This document shows, piece by piece, positions 8,131 through 17,500 of a stretch of DNA of 64,000 nt (position 1 is the first letter of the stretch; the number at the start of each line of letters is the position of its first letter). The stretch covers positions 1,116,001-1,180,000 of the forward strand of contig NZ_JAGKQQ010000001.1 of the NCBI RefSeq assembly GCF_017939745.1. Reading direction: 5' to 3'. Source of the stretch: Gemmata palustris. GTDB taxonomy: Bacteria > Planctomycetota > Planctomycetia > Gemmatales > Gemmataceae. Under the pieces are notes generated by a model, which was not told the origin of the DNA, ran no database searches, and saw nothing but the letters and a program-made list of their open reading frames with translations. The position numbers and the translations under genes were made by a program.

Positions 8131-9459
8131 TCACACTGCCGGGCCTTCCGGCTTGTCCTCGAAGCCGTGCAGGTCGGCCAACATCTTGCGGCCGAGTTCC
8201 TGGTTCGTCATGTAGACGAACGCCGCGTAGCCGGTCAGCCGGGCCAGCGATTCGCCGTCCTTGAGCGGCTTGCCGGTCTTCAGTTTGTGGAGCGCCGAGC
8301 GGAGTTGTCGCCGGAGCTTGCGCGGCGTGCGCGGGGTATTGTCACCGTTGACCACGAGCCCCGTCACGCTCTGCCGGCCGCCGGTGCGGTGAACGCGAGT
8401 CTTTTCTGTTTTCACCTCGAAGCCTTCCGCTTCGACAATGCGCCGGGCGCACCCGAGCATCGAGCCGAGTTTCGGTTGTCCCTTGTGCTCCATCGGCAGG
8501 CTAAAAGTCAGGTCGTCCGCGTACCGCGTGTAGCGCCAGCCGTACCGCTTCGCGAGCCCCGCGAGCCGGCGGTCGAGTCGGAGGCAGAGCGCGTTCGTGA
8601 TCGCAGGGCTGGTCGGCGCACCTTGCGGTAAGCAGCGCGGCCCGAGCGAGACGTAGTAGGTCTTCCCCTCCACGTTCACGATCTCGCGCGGCGCCTCGGT
8701 GCAGATTTGCGCGAGGAGCGTGCTGATACCGTCGCGGTACCCGGCGCGGCGGAACACGCCCTTCACGCGCTTTACCGTGACCGTCGGGAAGAACTCCTTG
8801 ATGTCCATCTTCAGCAGGATTTTCGGGTTCTCGTGAACCAGCGCGTTGCTGAGGATCGAGCGCCCCACCAAGAACCCTTGCGCGGCCCCGTGGACCGGCA
8901 GGCGCTCGACGATGTGGTGCAGAATCCACCGCTGGGCCGCCTTCAGGCGCTTCTTCGGCGCCCAGATGGGGCGCTCGGTGCCGTCGCGCTTGGGGATCGT
9001 GAACCGCACGTAGTGCAGGCTCGTGGCCGCGTCGCGGTGGTAGGCCATGCCCTTGAGTTGCGGGATCGTCACGCCGAGCGCCTCGGCCAATTGCTCCGCC
9101 TTATCGAGCGCGGGCAGTTCGTTCTCGGCCGCGCGCTCCTCGCTGTTCGGTGTGTCCCACTTGTCTTCTTTCGGCTCGTCGGTCCAGAACACCCCTTCGC
9201 CGAGGTGGACGATGTGGTTCGCCCGGTACGCGCCCCACGTTTCGCGGCGCAGTTTTCGGCGCTCCTCCGCCTCCTGCTTGAGCGCCTTCTTGTAGGCGTC
9301 CTTCTCGCGGTCGGACATCGCGTCCGCGTCGCGGCGCGTGACGAGGAACCCGCGCTCGCGGAGCTGCCCGTCGATGTACGCCTTCATCCCCCCGGCCTGA
9401 ACGATCAGGCGCCACAGGGTCTGTGCGTCGGGAGAGGGGGCCGGGGTCGTGGTGCTCAT
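8131..9459 (-). CDS. Retron-type reverse transcriptase
   Basis: 442 residues from ATG 9459. The catalytic palm motifs are present: DIKEFFPTV (first Asp, near 220), LPQGAPTSPAITNALC, and RYADDLTFS (YADD near 311). Two marks typical of retron RTs, rather than group II intron RTs, are visible: NALVH (the NAxxH motif near 205) and SVTGLVVN (the VTG motif of the region that recognises the msr, near 363). No maturase or endonuclease domain follows. The extra N-terminal region (about 1-140) is longer than in minimal retron RTs. The RT should copy the msd of its cognate RNA into msDNA primed from a 2'-OH guanosine. It is the last gene of the operon, 117 bp after the WHSWIM gene; the cognate RNA candidate is at 21837-22106. 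Confidence 0.92.
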   Translation of the reverse strand: MSTTTPAPSPDAQTLWRLIVQAGGMKAYIDGQLRERGFLVTRRDADAMSDREKDAYKKALKQEAEERRKLRRETWGAYRANHIVHLGEGVFWTDEPKEDKWDTPNSEERAAENELPALDKAEQLAEALGVTIPQLKGMAYHRDAATSLHYVRFTIPKRDGTERPIWAPKKRLKAAQRWILHHIVERLPVHGAAQGFLVGRSILSNALVHENPKILLKMDIKEFFPTVTVKRVKGVFRRAGYRDGISTLLAQICTEAPREIVNVEGKTYYVSLGPRCLPQGAPTSPAITNALCLRLDRRLAGLAKRYGWRYTRYADDLTFSLPMEHKGQPKLGSMLGCARRIVEAEGFEVKTEKTRVHRTGGRQSVTGLVVNGDNTPRTPRKLRRQLRSALHKLKTGKPLKDGESLARLTGYAAFVYMTNQELGRKMLADLHGFEDKPEGPAV

Positions 9460-9478
9460 GATGGCTCGGTACGAAGGA

Positions 9479-9566
9479 TTCACCGCAGAGGGCACGAGAG
9501 GGCGCAGAGAAAAACCGCGTATCGCTCTACTTTCTTCTCTGCGCTCTCCGCGCCCTCTGCGGTGAA
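9479..9566. repeat. Dispersed-type inverted repeat between WHSWIM and RT genes
   Basis: TTCACCGCAGAGGGC (9479-9493) and GCCCTCTGCGGTGAA (9552-9566) are perfect 15-bp arms of a palindrome that fills most of the 116-bp gap. Its sequence resembles a CCGCAGAGG-type repeat common in many bacterial genomes. It lies where classical retrons place their msr-msd, but lacks a TAGC-type branch motif after the first arm. Confidence 0.75.
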
Positions 9567-9575
9567 AACTGCTTA

Positions 9576-11441
9576 TTATTCCGCAATCGCGTCGAGGTAT
9601 CCCTTGGAGTCGAGGTCCGCGAGCTTGGCGAAGTACGCCTGGCGCGCGTCCGCCTCGCTGTTGAACCGCATCGTCTGGAGCCGCATGGTCTGGCCGCTCA
9701 GCCCCCAGCGGTACTTGATCTTGTCGCGCTCGAGCGAGATCTGAACGACGTTCTCGACGTCCCCGTCGCGCTTGGCGAACGCGCGCGTCTCGAACTTCAC
9801 CGCGTCGTCGCTCTTGGCCTTCTTCGACTCTTTTTCCGCGAACGCGAGCCGGAGCGCGATCAGGTGAACGCACGGCCCGCCCTTGATGCCCTGTTTGCGG
9901 AACGGCGCACAGGTGCAGGTCACTTTGCGCACCTGCCCCTCGTCCGCGAGCACCATCTGCGGGCGGTAGTCGCGCTTCTCTTCGGTGACCGTCACCGTGC
10001 CGGTCAGTTCCAGGCCGATGCCCGCGATCCGGTTCTCGCCCGTGATGCGCACCGCCCCGCGCCGCGTGAGCAAGTCGTGCGCGACCTTTTCGCGCTGGTT
10101 GCGGAACTGCAAGCGCGAGAGGTCGAGCGGCTTCTCCGTGAGCGGCCGGTGCCGGTACACGCCATTGGCGATGTCGTACATCAGTTCGCCGTTCTGACAC
10201 CCGACCTGCACGGCCTCGACGAGCGCTGCGCCCTTCACGCCCGTTTGAGCCGCGAGTTCCTTCGCATCCGCCTTCCACTGTTTCGCGAGGTACTCGACCA
10301 CCTTCTTCGTCGGCTCGCCGTCCTGCGTCTTGCGCGGCAGCAGCAGGTCGAAGCCCAGCGCGCTCGACCAGTTGGCGGAGGTGAAGCCGGTCAGCCCGAG
10401 CGTCAGTGTGATGTCCCCGCACCGGAACACCCAGAAGCTCGGCAGCCCGCTCCCCAGGAGGTACACGTCCACGCTCTGCACGAACGGCAGCAGGCGCTTC
10501 ATCGTCATGAGCCGCCGGCGCCCCCACACGCGGACGAGGCGCGCGGCCTTTCCGCGGAACACGTCGCCCGTGGTGGTGAACACCGTTTCCCACGGTTCGG
10601 CGACGATCCGCGGCTGCTGCGCCGGGACCAGCTCGAACCGCAGCCCGCGCTTCTTGCCCTTGCGGTCGCCGTTCATCCGCAGGTGCCGCAGCACGTTGTA
10701 CAGGTCCATCGGCGAGAGCTGGACGTGGTCGAACGGCAGCGTCGCGGCCGACTGCACTTGCAGGAAGCCGCGGAGCCACGAGTCCGGCACCTGGATCTTC
10801 TTTTCGAGGAGCGCGCCGCGCGTTTCCGGCGCGGGCTTTCCGGCGTCGTGCCCGATCGCGAACTTCGTCTCGCGGTACCCGCGGATCTGCTGCACGCTCG
10901 AATACAGCGCGTCGCTGAAGTCGATGTTCGTGGTGCCGTACTGCGCCGCGCTGAGTGTGTCGAACGCCTCGCCCCGAAACGCGAGGCAGGCGTAGGTGCT
11001 CTCGTCCTTGCCGAACACCTCGAACGTGATCTGGTCCGGGTGGACCGACACGACCGGGTCGAGGATCGTGAGCGCGGTCGGGTCGTTGCGCAGCATCCAC
11101 GCGAAGTACGCCTGCTGCGCGTGCCAGACGCCCAGCGGGGCCGCGTCGCGCTTCAACCGCAGGTACGCGATGTACTGCGTGCGGTCCTTGGGCGCGTACC
11201 GGTAGTCGCTGCCGATGACGCCGTACAGCGCGGAGAGCGCCTCGCGGAACCGCAGCGGGTTCTTGATGGTGGCATCGAACCGCACCGCGGCGCGGTCGAG
11301 GTTACCGAACATCTCCACCTGCGCGGCGTTCCCGCTCGTCAGCACGCGGCTCGCGCCCGCATACGAGAGGTGCGCCCCGCTGGACGGCGCTGGGGGCGGA
11401 GCGTCGGTATCGAGTTCGGCGGTCGGCTCGGTCGTTGCCAT
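9576..11441 (-). CDS. WHSWIM protein: SWIM zinc finger with WGR-like C-terminus
   Basis: 621 residues. A SWIM zinc-binding motif CTCAPFRKQGIKGGPCVHL (CxCx12CxH) lies near 498-516. Winged-helix-like sequence precedes it (KWKADAKELAAQTGVKGAAL..., about 400-460). The C-terminal 45 residues (KYRWGLSGQTMRLQTMRF to SKGYLDAIAE) resemble a WGR domain, found in PARP-type and DNA-repair-associated proteins. Proteins with this layout are the WHSWIM partners of type XIII retrons as I recall that classification. The likely role is DNA or nucleic-acid binding within the retron complex. The N-terminal 30 residues are Ala/Pro-rich and look disordered. Confidence 0.85.
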   Translation of the reverse strand: MATTEPTAELDTDAPPPAPSSGAHLSYAGASRVLTSGNAAQVEMFGNLDRAAVRFDATIKNPLRFREALSALYGVIGSDYRYAPKDRTQYIAYLRLKRDAAPLGVWHAQQAYFAWMLRNDPTALTILDPVVSVHPDQITFEVFGKDESTYACLAFRGEAFDTLSAAQYGTTNIDFSDALYSSVQQIRGYRETKFAIGHDAGKPAPETRGALLEKKIQVPDSWLRGFLQVQSAATLPFDHVQLSPMDLYNVLRHLRMNGDRKGKKRGLRFELVPAQQPRIVAEPWETVFTTTGDVFRGKAARLVRVWGRRRLMTMKRLLPFVQSVDVYLLGSGLPSFWVFRCGDITLTLGLTGFTSANWSSALGFDLLLPRKTQDGEPTKKVVEYLAKQWKADAKELAAQTGVKGAALVEAVQVGCQNGELMYDIANGVYRHRPLTEKPLDLSRLQFRNQREKVAHDLLTRRGAVRITGENRIAGIGLELTGTVTVTEEKRDYRPQMVLADEGQVRKVTCTCAPFRKQGIKGGPCVHLIALRLAFAEKESKKAKSDDAVKFETRAFAKRDGDVENVVQISLERDKIKYRWGLSGQTMRLQTMRFNSEADARQAYFAKLADLDSKGYLDAIAE

Positions 11442-11455
11442 CGTGCGAATCCTCC

Positions 11456-11568
11456 CAGGGGTTGAAGCCCCTGGCTGTCCTCGTGTTCGGACCTCGAAGG
11501 GGGGCTGGGAATAGCCGGGGTTGAAACCCCTGGCTCTGGTTCCCGAGTGCCCCGGCTCCCGACAAATA
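11456..11568. repeat. Tandem short palindromes between WHSWIM and giant HEAT genes
   Basis: Two related hairpins, CAGGGGTTGAAGCCCCTGGCT and CCGGGGTTGAAACCCCTGGC, lie in the 131-bp gap and differ by a few bases. They look like a dispersed repeat family unrelated to the C/G-run palindromes. A third GC-rich pairing (GTTCCCGAGTGCCCCGG) adjoins. Confidence 0.7.
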
Positions 11569-11572
11569 GCCC

Positions 11573-14500
11573 TTATTCATCCTCGGCCGCGCCGCCCTTG
11601 GCATCCGCGCCGGGCTTGGCCTTCTTCAGCGCCTTTGGCATCGTCGCGAGCGTGTTCGCGGCGCCGCGTGCCCGGGCTCGCTTCGAGCGCCGGAGCGCCC
11701 GCCACGCGGCCTTGCGCAGTTCCTTCTCGTCGTCCTTCGCTGTGCCGATTTCGACCAATACCTTCTCGGCGGTTTCCGTCGCCATCACGCCCAAACCTTC
11801 TACCGCGCCGAGGCGAGCGATTTCGTTCGCCTTGCGGTCCTTTGCGACCGCGGCCAGCGTGTTGACGTCCTTTTCGGCGACGAAGACCGGCAGTGCGACC
11901 GGCTGGAGGTGAACGTTCGCGGCGGCGCTGGTCACGTTCGCGGCGGAAACGGCCTTCGCGACCACGAGCCGGTTGAACCCCGGCCGGTCGGAGAGCATCT
12001 TCTCCGCGAGTTTGGCCGCGCGTTTCGCATCGAACCGGCCGAGCAACTCGGCGCTGAGGATGCGCACGTCCGCGTCCGGCCCGACCGCGAGCGCTTCGAG
12101 CGTATCGAGAACCGCGGGCGTCACCTTCCCGAGCGCGAGACACCGCACGGCTTCGAGCCGAATACCGCGCGCGAGCGGATCGTCCGGCCGAGACTTCGCG
12201 ACGCCCGCGAGCGTTTCCGTCTGAACCCCGACGCGCCCCGCGGTGAACAGTAGGCTCTCGACGACCTCGCCGGCGAGCAACAGCGGGTTGCCCTTCGGCT
12301 TAGTCCCGCCGTAGTCGTCATCATTATCATCATCGTCGTAGTAATCATCGTCATCGTCATCGCTCGATGGCATCGCCCCACCGGCTTTCGCCCGGCGGTC
12401 CTGCCACGTTTTCCACCACTTCGTGAGGGCGCCTCCAACGGCGTCCTTCACGCTCGCGTCTGGGGTTGGGACACGCCCGAGCAGTCGGGTTGCGAGCCGA
12501 ACGGTTCCCTCGTCCGCGTGGCCCAGTGACGCGACCGCCTCTTTTACCGGCAGGTTCGGGCGCGTGAGCAGCGCGGATTCGAGTTGTCCCTGGATTTGCG
12601 GTTGGCAACTCGGGAACACGTCCATGAGCCGGAGCGCGTCACCCCTCTTCACGACCGGCTCGAGTGCGCCGCCGTCCTCGCCCGTGTTGCCGACGAAGGA
12701 ACTCGCGCTCGGGTTCTGGATCAGGTTGTAGTTCGGTTCGAGCGAGTCCTTGCCCCACAACCGGCGGGCGCTCCGGTACGCCGCCATCGCGAGTTCATAG
12801 TCGGTGTTGGTGCGGAGCAGTTTCAGCAGCAGGTCGCGCGTGGCCGGGTCGTCGTTGTACCCGAGTTGCTCCGCGGCCGTGGAGCGAATGCGCGACAACA
12901 ACCAACCGTAGCCCTTCGCGTTCACCTTCGCGCGAACGATGTCCCAGCCGCTCGGCGTGTCGAAGTACCGCAGCCCCACGAGCGCCCGCTGGGAGATGCC
13001 GGTCTGCCCCTTCGCGTGCTTTTCGAGGAGGCGGAACACGTTGTCCGCTTGCGGGGATTTCTTCAGGTGCCCGATCGCTTCCGTTGCGGCCTCCTGGAGC
13101 GGGTTCCCGTCCTCGGTGGCGAGCGCGAGCAGTTTGTCGACCGAGCGCGGGTCACCGAGTTCGCCGAGCGCGTGAACGGCGCGCACGCGGTGGCTCGTGT
13201 CTTCGAGGTACTCGATGCCCGACAGGAGCACCTGCATCCCGTCCCCGCGCCCGCCGCGGGCCAGCCCCTCGGCCGCGAAGAACTGCGTGACCGGGTTCTT
13301 GTGCTTCACCGCCTTCAGCAGCGGGTCGGGCGGCGCCTTGCGCTTGCGGACCCGCCAGCCGTAAGCTTGGATGGCGGCGTCCCGGAGCTGCACGTTCGGG
13401 CTGGTGCAGAGCGTGGTGAAGATCGCGTCCACATCATGACCGAGCGACCACCGCGCCGGCTCGAGCAGCGTGCCGACGATGTAGTCCGGGTCGCCGCTGG
13501 TGAACGCGCGATCGAGGAGGCGCGCGAGGATCGCGTCGTGGCGCGGGTGCTGGTCCTTCATCCACCCGGCGCGGTCGTTCGGGTGCTCGTCCTCGCGGTC
13601 GGCGACGTACTGGTCGTGCCCGCTGACGGTGAGGATCGCGGAGTCGAGTTCGTCCTGCCGGTCCTTCAGCTTGTCGAACAACAAGAAGAGCCGGTCCGCG
13701 GTCTTGGGTTCGCGGAACCCGGCCGCCGCGCCGAGCAGCATCTTCACTTCGGCGGTGCCGGCCGGGTCGTTCTCGATGCGGTCCAGGAAGGCGTCCGCAG
13801 CGCGCTTGTCGCCCAACCCGGTTAGCGCCTGGGTGATGGCGTTTTGGGAGCCGTAGTCGGCGGCTTCTCGGAGGAATTTCGCCAGTGAATCATACGCGAC
13901 GGCGTCTTTCTTCCCGGCCAGCTCGAAGGCGGCTTTCTCGCGCACCTTGCGGTAGCGCGATTCCACCGCGGTGCGAAGGAATTTCTGGGCGTCCGTACTC
14001 GCCTCGTACTCGGACGCGAGCCACTCCACCGCCTGGAGTCGCATCGGTTCGTAAACGGCATCGAGAGCCTTCTTCGCGACCGGGATCTTCCCCTGCCGGT
14101 CGCGAAGGAGCTTCGCGGCTTCGATGGCCAGATCGTCCGATCGCGCGAGCATCACGCGCTCGAGGACCGCTTCGCCCTTCTTCGCGCTCGTACCGTCGGT
14201 GAGGAGTTCCAGACCCTTCACGCCCAGATCCGTGAAGCCCGCTTCCAGTGCTTCGGCCCCGAGCTGCGCCTTGTCCATCCCGAGGGCTTGCAGGTGCTCG
14301 AACGCCTGCGTGCGGACCGGCTGGTTGGGGTCGCCCATCGCCTGCGCGAGTACCGGCTGTGCGGAGCGACTGTAGGTTGCATCTTTCGAGGCGATGGCGA
14401 AGATGCGCGACAGTGCCGTTTGCCGAATCTTCCCGATGGGCTGACCGCCCCCACTCGCGCCCTGTTCGCGCACGAGGCCCACGTACCCGCCGAACGCGAG

Positions 14501-17500
14501 TTCGCGGAGTTGGGCCGGCGTGATCTTCGACGCGACGGGTACCCCGGCCTTCGCTCCGGCGTCTTTTGCCGCCTTGATCGCGGACGCGAAGCGCGTGCTG
14601 TGAACGCTCCACGCCGCGTTCCACTCCGCTTGTTCTTTGATGTCGAAGAGCGACAACAGAAGCGCCGTTTTCGCCTTGAGTTGCGGTTCGGCGAACGCGA
14701 GCAGGTTCGCGAGATCGTCCACCACTTCGGGCGCGACCTTCCAGGGCGTGTCCTCGCCGCGGTCGTTCACTTCCTTGATAACGAACTCGCGGAACGCGAC
14801 GGGATCGGCGAACGATTCGAGTGCCTGCGCCCCGGTGAGCCGGAACCGCGCTCCCCTCGCGGAGACGCACTCGATGCACTTCTCCGGCTGGCCGTCGGTG
14901 TCCTTCAGTTCGAGCAGGAGCGTGGCGAGCAGCGCCCGGTCGCGAAGCTTCTCGTCGGGGCTGTCCAGGTACACGGTGCCCTGCACGCCGGCCGCGGCGC
15001 CGAGAGCGACGGTCGCGGTGAACTGCTCCCCGGGCGTGACGACCGCGTTGCCTTCCGTGGAGCGAATTAGCGGAACGACGGTCGCGTCCCCGAGGTACGC
15101 CAGCCCGAGTGCGGCGCGGTACTTCACCTCCGGGTCGGAGTTCTGGAGCGCGGACCGCAGCGCCGACATCGTATCGGCTTTCGCAACCCACACGAGCGCG
15201 TGTGCGGCCGCCTTGCGGAGCCGCGCGTGCGGGCTGTCGAGTAACGGCGTCACGAGGTGAAGCGCACGCGGGTCGCCGAGTTCGCCCAAGCCGTAGAGCG
15301 CGTTCGCGGCCGCGTCGAGCCAGTCCGAAACGTGTTCTTTCAACTGCGGTTCGGGCGCGGACGCGAGTTCGGTCAACAGGAGATACGTGGTCTCGTCGCC
15401 GTGCTTCGCGAGGGCCGCCGCCGCGCGCACGCGGATGTCGGCGCGGTCGCTCTTCATCGCCTCCTTGAGCGGCCCCTTCGCGTCGTCATCGACCAGGGCG
15501 TTCACCGCGAGCAGGCGCACGTCGCGGTCCGGGTCCGCGATCGCGCGAAGCAGCACTTGCTGCGCGGCCTTGGAGTGCTTCTTGATTAAGCCCTCGACCG
15601 CGAGTTTCCGGGCGTCCGGGAACCGCGACGCGAGGGCCGTTTCGAGGACGCCGAGGTCTTTATTCTTCTTCGTGGCGAACTCGAACGCTTCCTTCCGCAA
15701 GCCGGGGTCCGCGTCGTTGAAGAACTCGTACAGGAGCGGCGCGGCCCACTCTTCCTTCTCTTGCGCCGTCACTTCGGTGAGCGCTTCGCGCCGCACGGCC
15801 GGGTGAATGGATTGAAGTGTGAACCGGAGCGTGTTCGCGGCGCCGCCGTCGATTTTCAGGTTGAGCGCGGCCTTGAACGCTTCGCTGCGCACGCCCGACG
15901 TGCTGTCATTGAGGGCACGCACGAGCAGATCCCAGCCCGGTTCGCCGGGCGCGGTCGGCTTCTTCTTTTTGACCGTCTGAATCAGCGTCTCGAGCCCGCG
16001 GCGCCGAACGTCCTCGTCCGCGGCGGTCAGGCCCGACTCTGCGACGGAGAGTGGCGTCTTGTCGAAGATTTTCACGAGCGCGGTGTACGCGGCGTCGCGC
16101 ACCGAGGCTTCGCGGTCGAACAGCATCGAGCGCAACCGGTTCACGGCGCGTTCGTCGTCGAGTGCGGCGAGCGCGCGGCACACATCGACGCGGGCGCTCA
16201 CGTCTTCTTCGCGGCTCAGTTGTAGCAGAAGGCCGAACGCACGCGGGTCGCCCAGCACCGCCAGCCCGCGGGCACCACGCAAGCACGTATCGAGCGCGCG
16301 ACTCGCGGTCGCTTGCAACAGCGTGTCGTAATCTGTGGGCGTGAGTTTGCCCTTCGCGTCCGTGGCCAATTGCGGCGCGGCTTTGTCTGCTTTCTCGGCC
16401 TTTTCCAGTTCGTTCAACTGGCGGTTGAGTTCCGTGTCGCTCGCACGCAGCACCCCCGCGAGTTCCGGCTTCGAGAGCACGGAGAGCAGGAACGCGACCT
16501 TCCGCACGCCCGCGTCGGCGTCTTCGAGCCGGCGCCGAATAGCCGATTGCACCGCCGGATCGTCGAGCAACTGGCGCTCGTAAGCGCGAATCAGCGCCGT
16601 TGCGCGGATGTCGCCGTGCTTCGAGCCGAGCGCGGTGAGGTTCGCGGTGGGCGCCTTCGCGTCGTACACCGTTTCGAGCGAACTGAGGGCCGTTTTCCGC
16701 ACGTCCCAATTCGCCGCGTCGAGTGCGTCCACGAGCCGCGTGAGTGCCTGGTCGTCAGCCCTCGCGAGCGGTTCGAGCGCCTTGATCGCGAGCACACCGA
16801 CATCGGCATGGCCGGTCTTCAGTGCGAGGTCGATTGGGAGGAGGTCCGGCTTCAGCGGCCGGAACAGCCCCCTAAACGCGATCTCGCGCACCTTGCTGTC
16901 GCCGTGCCCGATCGCCCGTTCGAGGATCTTCCCGACGCGCGGGTTGTCACTCTTCGTCAGCAAGTCCGCGATCAGTTCGCGGATCTTGTTGTCGGGGTCG
17001 CGCGTGATTTGTTCGCCGAGGATGTCGATGCTGGCGGAATCCTTCCACTCCGCCAGCACCCGCAGCGCCTTCTCCCGGCGCTTCGGGTCGTATCGCTGGG
17101 ACAATTCGTTCTGCACCCAGTCCGCGGCGCCGGTCACCTTCGCGGTGACGGGATCGTCCGGGAACTTCCCGTCCGCTTCGAGCTTGATGAGCCGGATACT
17201 GTTGTCGTCGCACGCGACCGCGACATGCGGCTGGTTGTAAACCGTCACAACCGCCAGCGCGACGACGCGGCCCACTACGTCTTTTAGCGTGCTCGGCTTG
17301 ATGGCACCCGGGCGCGGCCAGTTCTTCAGTGTCGCGTCGCGACTGCCCGTCACGAACCGGTCGCCGGGTACCAGAACAAGGGCCGTCAGCACGTCCTCGT
17401 GCATGTTCGCACGGCCCTTGTCCTCCGGTTCGAGGCTGCCGCGTGCGAACGTGGTGAGTAACTTGTTGTCGGCCCCGGCCGAGAAGAACCGCAGCTCCTC

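Noticed and set aside
9479-9566. Inverted repeat between WHSWIM and RT genes as the retron msr-msd
   Set aside because: It is where classical retrons have the RNA, but it is only 88 nt, resembles a widespread CCGCAGAGG-type repeat and lacks a TAGC-like branch motif inside the first arm. The region 21837-22106 fits much better.
8131-11100. A 989-codon frame apparently fusing the RT to an upstream Arg-rich region
   Set aside because: The upstream part is another frame of the WHSWIM gene; it is an Arg/Gly/Ala-rich shadow typical of high-GC DNA. The RT begins at 9459.
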